Source: VRUE01 sp963837735
GTDB lineage: Bacteria; Actinomycetota; Thermoleophilia; Solirubrobacterales; 70-9
Direction of reading: 5' to 3'
DNA length: 64,000 bases
Assembly (NCBI GenBank): GCA_963837735.1
Contig: CAWIOM010000011.1
Coordinates: 124,001 to 188,000 of the forward strand
Part shown: piece after piece, positions 1 to 8,071 of the stretch
Numbering within the stretch: the first letter of the stretch is position 1
Layout of the letters: each line of letters opens with the position of its first letter
The notes under the pieces: generated by a model
What the model was told of the DNA's origin: nothing
Databases searched by the model: none
Seen by the model: only the letters and a program-made list of their open reading frames with translations
Translations under genes and position numbers: made by a program

Positions 1-1168
1 GCGGCGATGAAAGAAGAAAACCCGTTCAACTGCGGTCCCGTCAACAAACAGGGGCAGGGCCAGATCCTCGTCACCCTGATGGTCCCGGTGGGGACCGCCG
101 CGCCGGCGACCCTCGCTGTGACGCCGGGGCCGGGGGCGGGTGCGACGAGCCTCGCCCGGAGCCCCGAGCTCGCCGCACAGATGAACGCCTTCGAAGTGTC
201 CGCGGGCCAGGTCGGCCCGCCCGCGGGCTTCGAAATGATCGGCTACGTCTCCGGGACGGTCGCCGACTCCGCCGCACAGGAACTCACCTGGGCGATCGAA
301 GGGAGCCTCGGCCTGCCTCAGGGAGCGGGCGGCGGCTCCTACGGCGGCCCCTATAAGGCGACGGCGATGGTCGGCTGGCGCTCGGTGTCCGCTGAACATC
401 CCGCCTCGCGCCCGATCACCTGTTTTGAAAATCTGGAAACAGTTGAAACGAACTGCGGCGCCGCCGAACCGAACGGCGAAGCGACCCTCGGCGTCTCCGA
501 CCTGAAGATCGCGCCGCCGCCGCCCGCCAACGTCGTCCCCGGCGCCAAGGTCAAGCTGCCCTTCGTCCTCGACCTCGCCAGCTCCGCCGCCGAACTGCCG
601 AAGTTCAAGCTCGCCGCCGCCTCGAACCTGTCCGGCGCCGTGCTCGGCCTCTCCAACCCGACCTTCACCAGGGCGCCGTCGGACCCGGCGACCAACCGCG
701 CCCCGGCGACCACGCGCAAGGTGATCGTCACCGTTCCCCTCACCGCCAGGCTGGGCCGCTACGAACTGAACTTCACGGCGACGACGGCCCAGGGCGGGCA
801 GACGGCGGCGACGACGGCGATCGCCGTGCGGCCGAAGGGCAGGGCGCTGGTCTCGGTCCCGAGGCGGGTGCGGGCCAGGATCGCCTCATCCAGGGGCATT
901 CCCGTGCAGTTGACGGCGCCGATCGCGGGCACCCGCTTCCTGGTCGTGCTGAAGGGGCCGCGGCCGAACGGGAGGGGCAGGGTGCGGTTCCTGCGCCGGG
1001 TCAGCACGGCCAGGCCGGCTCGGCTCGACGACCCTGCGCCTGCGGATTTCCCGGGCGCGGGCGCAGGCCGTTCTCGCCGCCGGGGCGGCGCTCCGGCTCG
1101 AGGCGCGGGTCTCCCAGCCCGGAAGCCCCAAGCCGAGGCTGCTCGTGCGGACGGTGAAACTGCGCTGA
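1..1168 (+). CDS. Probable secreted or surface protein, 5' partial, frameshifted near its 3' end
   Basis: The frame is open from the window edge (first Met codon at 7), so the N-terminus and any signal peptide probably lie upstream. I do not recognise the family. A Pro-rich linker near residue 175 precedes a beta-rich stretch (about residues 180-280) that looks like an Ig-like sandwich. The original frame runs on to 1242 but turns into Arg/Pro-rich nonsense after about 1010. A second frame supplies a natural tail ending LLVRTVKLR at TGA 1166-1168. One extra base near 1005-1022 explains both. Glutamate is mostly coded by GAA, as in other exported proteins of this window. Confidence 0.6.
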
Positions 1169-1238
1169 AGGGGGCTCTCTTGTGTGAGCCACGTCAAACC
1201 TGGCTGTCCAGCCAGTCGCGTAGAGTTGCCGCAGGGTT

Positions 1239-2732
1239 ATGACGGCAGAGCACCTAGACGTCCTCATCGTCGGTGCCGGTATCTCCGGCGTCGGCGCCGC
1301 GCACCACCTGGAGGAGCGCTGCCCCCGCAAGAGCTACGCGATCCTCGAGGCTCGCGCCGACCTCGGCGGCACCTGGGACCTCTTCCGCTACCCGGGCATC
1401 CGCTCGGACTCCGACATGCACACGCTCGGCTTCCGCTTCAAGCCCTGGACCGACTCGCGCTCGCTCGCCGACGGGCCCTCGATCCTCGAGTACGTGCGGG
1501 AGACGGCCGAGGAGTCCGGCGTCACCGGGAAGATCCGCTACAACCATCGCGTCGTCTCCGCCGCCTGGTCGACCGAGGAGGCGCGCTGGGCGATCGAGGC
1601 CGAGCGCACCGACACGGGGGAGAGGGTCCGGCTCACCTGCGGCTTCCTCTTCATGTGCAGCGGCTACTACCGCTACGACGAGGGCTACTCGCCGGAGTTC
1701 CCGGGGATCGACTCCTTCGGCGGCCGGGTGATCCACCCCCAGCACTGGCCCGAGGACCTCGACTACGCCGGCAAGCGGGTCGTCGTCATCGGCAGCGGCG
1801 CGACCGCCGTCACCCTGGTGCCGGCGCTGGCCGAGACCGCCGGGCACGTGACGATGCTGCAGCGCTCGCCCACCTACGTCGTCTCGGTTCCGGGCGAGGA
1901 CCCGATCGCCAACCTCGTCCGCCGCCTGCTGCCGGAGAAGCCGGCCTACGCGCTGGTCCGCTGGAAGAACGTCCTCCTGCAGATGCTGGTCTTCCGGCTC
2001 AGCCGCAGCCGGCCGAACCTGGTCCGCAACCTGATCAGGAAAGGATCGATCCGGGCCCTGCCGGCAGGCTATGACGTCGACAGGCACTTCAAGCCGAAGT
2101 ACGACCCCTGGGACCAGCGCCTCTGCGCGATCCCCGACGGAGACCTCTTCAAGGCGATCTCCGACGGCAGCGCCGAGATCGCCACCGACTCGATCAAGAC
2201 CTTCAATGAGAAGGGGATCGAGCTCGAGTCGGGCGCCCAGCTCGACGCCGACATCGTGGTCACCGCCACGGGCCTCAACCTGCTCTTCCTCGGCGGCATC
2301 GAGGTCAGCCTCGACGGCGAGCCGGCCGACCTCTCCGAGCAGATGACCTACAAGGGGATGATGCTCAGCGAGATCCCCAACCTCGCCTTCACGCTCGGCT
2401 ACTCCAACGCCTCCTGGACGCTGAAAGCGGACCTGACCAGCGAGTACGTCTGCCGCCTGCTCAATCACATGGACGCCCACGGCTACACCCAATGCGTCCC
2501 CCGGGCCCGCGGCCTCGCGCCCAGCGACGAGCCGATCGTCGAACTGACCGCCGGCTACGTCCTCCGTTCCCTCGACAAGCTGCCCAAACAGGGCCCCGGC
2601 GACCCTTGGACGCTGAAGATGAACTACGCCAAGGACCTCCGCGCCCTCCGCCACGGCGACCTCACCGACAGCGCCATGGAGTTCTCCAACCCGGTCGCCG
2701 CAAGCCGGCCCTCAGAGCCCGCCGTCGCCTGA
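1239..2732 (+). CDS. Flavin-containing monooxygenase, Baeyer-Villiger type
   Basis: Predicted cytosolic FAD/NADPH enzyme of 497 aa that would insert oxygen into a ketone or oxidise a soft nucleophile; the substrate cannot be read from sequence. The FAD Rossmann motif GAGISG is at residues 12-17, an NADP Rossmann motif GSGATA at 185-190, and between them the Baeyer-Villiger fingerprint FxGxxxHxxxWP is exact (FGGRVIHPQHWP, residues 160-171). Length fits group B monooxygenases such as EthA. The ATG follows a GCAGGG stretch suitable for ribosome binding. It stands alone, ending just before tRNA-Cys. Family assignment is firm; the choice between Baeyer-Villiger and N/S-oxidation is not. Confidence 0.85.
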   Translation: MTAEHLDVLIVGAGISGVGAAHHLEERCPRKSYAILEARADLGGTWDLFRYPGIRSDSDMHTLGFRFKPWTDSRSLADGPSILEYVRETAEESGVTGKIRYNHRVVSAAWSTEEARWAIEAERTDTGERVRLTCGFLFMCSGYYRYDEGYSPEFPGIDSFGGRVIHPQHWPEDLDYAGKRVVVIGSGATAVTLVPALAETAGHVTMLQRSPTYVVSVPGEDPIANLVRRLLPEKPAYALVRWKNVLLQMLVFRLSRSRPNLVRNLIRKGSIRALPAGYDVDRHFKPKYDPWDQRLCAIPDGDLFKAISDGSAEIATDSIKTFNEKGIELESGAQLDADIVVTATGLNLLFLGGIEVSLDGEPADLSEQMTYKGMMLSEIPNLAFTLGYSNASWTLKADLTSEYVCRLLNHMDAHGYTQCVPRARGLAPSDEPIVELTAGYVLRSLDKLPKQGPGDPWTLKMNYAKDLRALRHGDLTDSAMEFSNPVAASRPSEPAVA

Positions 2733-2772
2733 GCCCACCACCCCCGCGCCGCTAGGCTTCACCCCGCCTCCC

Positions 2773-2843
2773 GGCGCCTTGGCGGAGTGGTTACGCAGCG
2801 GCCTGCAAAGCCGTTTACACCGGTTCGATTCCGGTAGGCGCCT
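2773..2843 (+). tRNA. tRNA-Cys (anticodon GCA)
   Basis: A 71-nt cloverleaf: acceptor strands GGCGCCT (2773-2779) and AGGCGCC (2836-2842) pair perfectly, the discriminator base is T as expected for Cys, and the anticodon loop CTGCAAA carries GCA at 2805-2807. The T arm has GGTTCGATTCC. The 3' 26 bases (2818-2843) are repeated at 6089-6114, so this tRNA is the insertion site of the downstream element, which restored an intact 3' end when it integrated. Confidence 0.95.
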
Positions 2844-3781
2844 CTACTGGGTTTGCGAGGACATTTTGGGTGGATAGGAACGCACGTTCGGCCAGGGCAC
2901 CGAAGGTGAAGCCCTGAATCGCCGCCCGAAGCTCGTCCGGGGTCGCGTTCCCGAGGTAGGTCTCGGTCGTCCGCGAGTCGGCATGACCGAGCATTTGCTG
3001 CGTCTCGCGGAGCCCGGCGTGGCGGACCATGTTGTCCGCGAAGGCGTGGCGCATCAGGTGCGGGTAGACCCGGCCGGACAGGCCCGCCCGTTTTGCCACG
3101 CGCCGAACCAGGGAGCGGAGCGCCTGCGAGGAACTCGGGCGCTTCCGCCGGTCGGCCATCTCGCGAGTTCTCCGGCGGGTTGCGCGAGCGCTGCGCGGGG
3201 AGGACGTAGTCGTCCGGTCCGATCTCGCGCCGGATGCGAGCCACCACGGGCTCAAGCTCATCGCTGACCGGCACCCAGCGCTCCTTGCCGCCCTTGCCGA
3301 TATCGGCCGATACCCAGATGAAGCCCGGCCGCTGGAAGTGCCGCCCGCGCAGCCCGCGAAGCTCGCCGTTCCGGAGTCCCGCGAAGACGCCAAGGAAGAT
3401 CACCCGGCGCTCGCGCTCGTTCTCGACCGCGTTGAGCAGCGCGGCGACCTCGTCGCGCGAAAGCCGATGTGTCGTCGACCGGCCGCTTGCGCGGTCGCGG
3501 GGTCTGCCGAGCGGGGTTGTGGGGGCGCTTGCCCTCCTCGACCATCCAGTCGTAGAAGGCGATCAAGATCGAGCGGTTTTTCCGCTGCGAGTTCGGATGC
3601 GGCCAGCGGCGCAGCGTCCGCTTGACGTCGTCGCGACCAGTCGCTCGGGATCGCGGTTGTCCACGTCCTCCGCGTGGGCGTAGAGGACCAGCCGGTAGTT
3701 GCGCTCCGTCGCCTCAGAGGTAAAGCGCCCCTGCGACCACATGTCGCGGACGTACTCGTCTATCGCCACGTCGAATCTCAT
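2815..3781 (-). CDS. int: Tyrosine recombinase (integrase) with three frame breaks
   Basis: Site-specific recombinase that should insert and excise the element at tRNA-Cys. Read across three breaks (about 3635, 3468 and 3165) it gives one protein of about 320 aa. It has an N-terminal SAM-like DNA-binding region (YVRDMW, then RTLRRWPHPN and IAFYDWMVEEGK), box I Arg in GLRNGEL, the beta-hairpin Lys in GKGGKERW, HLMRH, GH in MLGHAD, and the nucleophilic Tyr in TETYLG at codon 2956-2958. The frame runs through the att core (APTGIEPV) and stops at TAA 2815-2817, which lies inside the tRNA. In an excised circle the same frame would continue for 27 codons. The breaks may be sequencing errors or real inactivation. 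Confidence 0.8.
2818..2843 (+). repeat. attL core, 26-bp direct repeat
   Basis: Identical to 6089-6114. It covers the tRNA-Cys T arm, 3' acceptor strand and discriminator. Bases outside the core differ on both sides of the two copies, which fixes the repeat edges. Confidence 0.9.
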
Positions 3782-3814
3782 CGGCGCGCACTGTAGGACA
3801 TATGTCGGACTACT

Positions 3815-4126
3815 TCAAGCGTCGCCCTTCAACGGTGGCCCCCCGAAGGGCTTTTCGGGGAACGGACGGCCAACCTTTTCGGCGTATCGCTTCACGTCGA
3901 TCAAGGGTATGTAGACCCACCGCGGTTGGCCCTTGACAACCTTGTTCCCGCGGCGCTCCTCGCTCCTGTATGACCTCAGCGCCCCCCGTTTACACAACGT
4001 ATGCACGGTCTTTCGGGACACCCCGAGAAGGTGCGCTGCTCCACCCGGCGAGACGAGATGGCCGTCGAATTCGTCAAACAGAGAGTGGAGGGCAGGGTCG
4101 CCTTCTTCCTGCTTTGGATCCGCCAT
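3815..4126 (-). CDS. xis: Excisionase-like helix-turn-helix protein
   Basis: A 103-aa protein with a MerR/excisionase-type winged helix-turn-helix at about residues 25-45 (LVSPGGAAHLLGVSRKTVHT), followed by a basic segment and the wing-like WVYIPLIDVKRYAEKVG. Such proteins bend att DNA to favour excision by the integrase and can also repress transcription. It ends 33 bases before the integrase start, so the two are probably co-transcribed. Less GC-rich codon use than the chromosome supports an origin on the element. Confidence 0.75.
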   Translation of the reverse strand: MADPKQEEGDPALHSLFDEFDGHLVSPGGAAHLLGVSRKTVHTLCKRGALRSYRSEERRGNKVVKGQPRWVYIPLIDVKRYAEKVGRPFPEKPFGGPPLKGDA

Positions 4127-4197
4127 GTGGGACTAGTGTCCGCACGGAATCTAGTCGTCCTCGTCGCTTCCCTCGACCTCGGCGACTCTCGTCCTCG

Positions 4198-4797
4198 CTA
4201 TCGAGCTCCGCTGGTGTCTCGGTGCAGACGCTCCAGCTCTCCGGGAACTTCGAAAAGCAGCCTGAGCGCCTGCTGGGTAAACCGCATCGTCCCCTCTGCG
4301 CTCTGGCTGCTCACGGGTTGGCCAGCGTGTGCACCAACGTTTCGAATGAGCCGTACATAATCCATCGCATCACCGAAGGCGGCAGTCACAAGGTCCTCCT
4401 CAAGCATTTTGTTGATTCGGCTCTGCAGGGTGCGTCCTGTTATTCCTAGCTTCTCAGCGGCTGCCTCCAGTGTCCGACCGCACATCACGACGGCAGCCTC
4501 GAATGCTTGGACTTTGTAGACGCTGATGGCCTCCCCCCAATCCCGACCTACATCCGGATCAAGATGGTCGACAAGCCATTCGTCAGCTGGGGCGTCGGGG
4601 ACGTGCCGTATGTATCCGTCGGCCTGCCTTGTTTCGGACTCGAAAGCGACCGCTCCTCCGCACGCGGGGCATGTCGTCAATCTCCACCGCCGGGTCCGTC
4701 CGCGTCCCGGAACGACTTTCGCTTCCGAACGTTGAACGAATGCGGTTGGATTCGCCCCACAATGCGGGCACGTAATAACGAAATCACCTGGGTCCAC
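4198..4797 (-). CDS. DUF4145 protein with N-terminal zinc ribbon
   Basis: A 199-aa protein. The N-terminus has two Cys pairs, CPHC (residues 10-13) and CPAC (43-46), spaced like a zinc ribbon. The C-terminal half carries the DUF4145 pattern: AVVMCGRTLEAAAEKL, a conserved middle helix with LQSRINKMLEEDLV, then YVRLIRNVGAHA near residue 155. DUF4145 domains occur alone or fused to restriction and other defence enzymes; their molecular role is unsettled. Here it sits between rep and xis as the only gene of the element not needed for replication or recombination, so it is the cargo candidate. A defence function is inference from family context only. Confidence 0.7.
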   Translation of the reverse strand: MDPGDFVITCPHCGANPTAFVQRSEAKVVPGRGRTRRWRLTTCPACGGAVAFESETRQADGYIRHVPDAPADEWLVDHLDPDVGRDWGEAISVYKVQAFEAAVVMCGRTLEAAAEKLGITGRTLQSRINKMLEEDLVTAAFGDAMDYVRLIRNVGAHAGQPVSSQSAEGTMRFTQQALRLLFEVPGELERLHRDTSGAR

Positions 4798-5024
4798 TGC
4801 GTAATAGTACCCCGGCGCATCACCTCGATAACGGCGTGGTTTACAAGGTCAAGTCGCGCTTTCATCCCGTCCTTCCGCGCTGACGCGGCAGGCGAATTCC
4901 CGGCAGATCTGCGCGGCGGGGCGGCGGCGGACGCTCAGCGTCCGGACGCCGCGCCGTCCGCGAGCGTACTCGGCGGCATTTCAGGCTGACGCGAGCAGGG
5001 GGGAGCGGGTGGCGATGGTCCGGC

Positions 5025-5962
5025 TCAGACTGAAACGAGCATCCCTCGATCATCCAGCGCCGATGCGACCAGTTCCGTGAGGGTGACGCCTTCGCGCAGG
5101 CCGTGCCAGAGGTCCTCAGGCCCTAGGCAGGTCAACGCCCAAAGGCCGGGGTCCGACTCGCGCCACAGGACCCACGCGTAGCGACGCAGCCGAAGGCTCC
5201 GCATGGTGATCCCGCTGCGCTGGGTGAGGTCCTTCGATACGTAGATGATCGAGTGGGGGAGCCAGTTCGACTGAACCGACTCCTCCAAGCTGATCTTGCG
5301 GCCCTTCCCACTGATGAAGTAGGAGGACAGATACGCAGCTGCGGCACGGGGGTCGCGCACCTGGCGCTTGCGCTCGACGTAGCCGAACCCATATTGAGCC
5401 CGCAGTTCGTCAAGCACCGCCAGGTAGCGATCCGCCCCTGCCCTCTCACGAGGGGTCGAGTAGGCGAGGACTGGATGCACGTGGAGAAGCCCGCGCTTCT
5501 GGATCTCCCATACACGAACGAGGAGCCACGGCCTGAGGCCCCTCGCGTTTGCAGATTTGATCGGCGCGGCGATGCAGAGCGCCGCCAGCGATCCGCTGCG
5601 CTTTCGTTCCACTGGGTCGCCTGTGAAGTCCGGACACGGCAGCCAATCCTTCCCGAGTGCTCGTGCGGTGCGACGTTGCGGCAGTGAGCCTCGTCCCACT
5701 CCATTCCACCGTCGACGCCGGGCGCGGTCGCTGCGCTGACTAGAACCTGCGGCGATTTGATCCCGGCGGGAAGCTGATCGGCGTAGGCATTCAGGTTGGC
5801 GAACAACTTCTGTCGCTGGTCGCCGGCCCAGAGCGGGGCGTAACCGGGGCAGCGGCGCCGGCGGCAGCGGCTGCAGCGGCTCCGGGATGCCCCGGCCGCA
5901 GTGGCGACAGCGCCAACGAATGCGGAGGAACGGAGCCGGGGAGGAGCAGGTGGACAAGACAC
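5025..5962 (-). CDS. HUH-type replication initiator (RepSA-like), frameshifted
   Basis: Likely rolling-circle replication initiator of the element. The C-terminal part has an HUH motif (GLLHVHPVL; HVH encoded at 5475-5483) and a downstream catalytic-Tyr-type helix (AAAYLSSYF, Tyr codons 5331-5333 and 5319-5321). These are the two hallmarks of HUH nucleases and fit the RepSA family of actinomycete integrative elements. The N-terminal part is in another frame and shows a Cys cluster (CSRCRRRRC) and HSGRIGCRV, also typical of this family. The frame change is near 5580. A second break near 5870 is possible because another frame gives CRHCGRGIPEPL just upstream. The true start is uncertain; GTG at 5962 is the best visible candidate. 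Confidence 0.65.
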
Positions 5963-6004
5963 CCGAGCGAGGGGTCCGGGCCGTCGCGGGCTGCCGTGGG
6001 GCCG

Positions 6005-6088
6005 CTACTCGGCTTCGTTGCGCGCAAGCGCCAGGAAATGCGCCGCGTAGAGGTAGATCTTTGGCTCTAGAGAACCAAGAAGGTCCTC
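6005..6088 (-). other. Cryptic 27-codon integrase tail, joined to int only in the excised circle
   Basis: Reading the minus strand through attR in the same register as int at attL, the core codes APTGIEPV and then continues for 27 sense codons (beginning EDLLGSLEPK, ending ALARNEAE) to TAG at 6005-6007. In the integrated state this segment is separated from int by the whole element and has no start codon except a GTG inside the core. In the circular form attP would fuse it to the integrase. The match in phase is seen directly; use as an integrase tail is inference. Confidence 0.6.
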
Positions 6089-6114
6089 CACCGGTTCGAT
6101 TCCGGTAGGCGCCT
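6089..6114 (+). repeat. attR core, 26-bp direct repeat
   Basis: Second identical copy of the tRNA-Cys 3' end. The upstream flank is element DNA and the downstream flank is the original chromosomal sequence. It is the displaced 3' end of the tRNA gene that existed before integration. Confidence 0.9.
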
Positions 6115-6260
6115 TTCGCAAATCGGGGGGTTTCCGGCTTTTTGGCTGGGCTCCCCGCTGGCACCCCATCGGAGGCGCTGGCGACGCCGGCAGCTGGCGC
6201 GGGAAGATGACACCGACTCATCGTCGGCGAAAACCGGCCACTACCGACGCCACGGCCAGA

Positions 6261-7121
6261 TCAGCCTGAGCCCTGCCGCACGCAGGGGTGCCAGGGCTTG
6301 GCGAAGAGGTCATACGCCTTGTGGATCGCGCTGAAGCCGATCGCGCGGGCCGTCTTGCAGTACTGCTTTGGCTGCTGTTCGTACTCGGCCTCGAAGACCG
6401 CCTTGTCGTGACGGATAAAGGTTCGGTAGAAGCCGCATTCGTGGTACTGGAAGCACTGCTCGACGACCGCGAAGTCGAAGGCGTTGATCAACTTGTCGGC
6501 CTGGCGGCCGTCGTTCTTCAGCGCCACGGCCATCCCCCGTCCGTGGACCTGATTGGCGACCCAGCGATTGAAGCGCAGCTGATCGGCCTTGGTGATCTTG
6601 AAGCCGGTGTGATTTTCTTTTTCCCAGCCGGCGACGTTGTCGGGCTCGACCCCGTCAAAGCCCTTACGGGCGCACATGTTGAAGCGCTGCTTCAGCGGCT
6701 TCTCGAAGCGCTGGAAGCGGCTGATGTCGAGCCAGCGCTCGTCCGGGAAGCCCGAGTACTTGCGACCGATCACCGAGCGCGGGAACTCGCCCTTGTCGGG
6801 GCGGTAGGACTCCCAGCTGCCGACGTCGAGGTAACAGATCACCCTGCGGCCCTGGCGGTGGAGCTGGCGAACCTTGTGCCGGGAAACGTCGAACCCGTCG
6901 ACCTCATAGACAGGCGCCTGCACGCCGGTCCTGATCGCCCCCTGGAGCTGCCATTGCCAGCCGACGGTCGTCGGCCTCGGCTGCCAGCGCTTCGCGCCGG
7001 GTACCGGACCCTTATCCGCGGAATGTCCGCCCGCGGATACGCTCGCCGTTGGGAGCAGAACGCAGGCCACCAGGGCCAGGACCGCGAGCGGGGCATGGAA
7101 CCTCAATGCTTCACCCCGCAA
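6261..7121 (-). CDS. Secreted GH114-type endo-alpha-1,4-polygalactosaminidase-like protein
   Basis: A 286-aa protein with a signal peptide (residues 1-31: basic start, LAVLALVACVLL core, small residues before GGHS). The mature part is a GH114 TIM barrel: GWQWQLQG near residue 54, VYEVDGFD, VICYLDVGSWESYRPD near 94-110, WLDISRF, DGVEPDN and FDFAVVEQCF. GH114 enzymes cleave galactosaminogalactan-type polymers. In bacteria they may act on exopolysaccharide, but the substrate here is unknown. Its start overlaps the upstream gene's end by 19 bases, so the two are probably one operon. Confidence 0.8.
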   Translation of the reverse strand: MRGEALRFHAPLAVLALVACVLLPTASVSAGGHSADKGPVPGAKRWQPRPTTVGWQWQLQGAIRTGVQAPVYEVDGFDVSRHKVRQLHRQGRRVICYLDVGSWESYRPDKGEFPRSVIGRKYSGFPDERWLDISRFQRFEKPLKQRFNMCARKGFDGVEPDNVAGWEKENHTGFKITKADQLRFNRWVANQVHGRGMAVALKNDGRQADKLINAFDFAVVEQCFQYHECGFYRTFIRHDKAVFEAEYEQQPKQYCKTARAIGFSAIHKAYDLFAKPWHPCVRQGSG

Positions 7122-7915
7122 CTGCGGACCACGTTTCCGGCCACCCGCGAGCCGTCATCGAAGGCGACTGTTCCGTGTGCGAAGAAGCGACCGTTTGCAC
7201 ACCGTGCGAGGAGGTAGGACCGCTTCTTGCCCTTGTATCGGAAGTTCCGCTTGATCGCGAGGTTGAAACGGGTGAGGGCACCGGCACCGCCGGCGATCTG
7301 CGGTATCCGCGCGATCGATCGAGTGCCGAAGCGGCCATGGTGGACCTTCTTGATCCTCACAACGGTGACGATCGCGGTGGGGGCGGGGACGCTGACGTAG
7401 GCGTGGATGTACATCGTCGTCACCCCATGGTGGACCCCTCCATTGAAGAGGACCAGGGGCCCGTTGGCGCCGAATGGGGTCGATTCCGGAAAGGCCACGC
7501 GAACGGAGGTGCCGCCACCGCCGATTATCGCGCCATGGCAGACGGCCTTCGCCTGCGATGTGGTTCGACTTTCTATTTCGCCCAGTCTGCAGGTGGTGAG
7601 ATGGTGTGCATTGATCGCTCCATGCTTGTCGAATTCGATTGTCACCGTGCGCGCCACCGGCGGCTGGGTTCCATCGGCGGTCCCGATCCCGGCGCCGACC
7701 CTGAGCGTGATCGGCGACATCCTCTTCTTCGAAAGCCGCTTGGGCGTTACTCCGCCGTTCACCTTCAGAATCAGGTTCCCGTTTCTCACCACGGTCGGAT
7801 GTTGCGCCATCGCGACGCTCGCAATCGCCACCAACAGCACGGCGGTCGACGCAAGGCATGTCGCGAGAAGCAGTTGCCTTCTCAAGATTCCGAACTCCTT
7901 ACAGGCATCCTCCAC
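7103..7915 (-). CDS. Secreted protein of unknown function
   Basis: A 270-aa protein with an N-terminal export signal (LLLATCLASTAVLLVAIASVAMA, about residues 15-38, in which no more than the hydrophobic core is certain). The remainder is beta-rich with few acidic residues and scattered Cys (TCRLG, AVCHG, ARCANG, RSCG) that could form disulphides outside the cell. I do not recognise a domain. It overlaps the GH114 gene and is divergent from the sigma factor gene across a 156-bp spacer. Confidence 0.7.
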   Translation of the reverse strand: MEDACKEFGILRRQLLLATCLASTAVLLVAIASVAMAQHPTVVRNGNLILKVNGGVTPKRLSKKRMSPITLRVGAGIGTADGTQPPVARTVTIEFDKHGAINAHHLTTCRLGEIESRTTSQAKAVCHGAIIGGGGTSVRVAFPESTPFGANGPLVLFNGGVHHGVTTMYIHAYVSVPAPTAIVTVVRIKKVHHGRFGTRSIARIPQIAGGAGALTRFNLAIKRNFRYKGKKRSYLLARCANGRFFAHGTVAFDDGSRVAGNVVRSCGVKH

Positions 7916-8071
7916 GGGGATGCCCCATTGGCTTTGTCCTTCACGCCTCCTGGCGGGGGGAGGCGGATCCCTCTGCCTAGTGGGTACCCGGTACGCCTGC
8001 CGACGAATCTGGGGGCCGCCACTCGGACTCCCGATCGGTAACGCTTTTCCACCTCACGACCAATAAGGGTC

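Larger units (their letters stand above)
2818..6114. mobile_element. Mini integrative element (AICE-like) inserted in tRNA-Cys
   Basis: About 3.27 kb lies between two identical 26-bp copies of the tRNA-Cys 3' end. All genes are on the minus strand in the order rep, DUF4145 gene, xis, int, with int next to the tRNA as is usual for tRNA-targeting tyrosine integrases. Base composition between about 3780 and 4860 is visibly less GC-rich than the flanks, which suggests transfer. The int-xis-rep set matches actinomycete integrative and conjugative elements, but no FtsK-like transfer gene is present, so it is either a reduced, mobilisable form or a decayed one. int and rep each contain frame breaks in this sequence. 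Confidence 0.85.

Noticed and set aside
1254..2654. A 466-aa antisense open frame
   Set aside because: Lies entirely within the monooxygenase gene, and its composition is the usual Val/Gly/Asp/Arg shadow pattern with no domain.
5996..6221. Extending Rep upstream to a start at 6221 through attR
   Set aside because: That part of the frame only translates the tRNA-derived core (RNRTG) and chromosomal flank outside the element, so it cannot belong to the element's gene.
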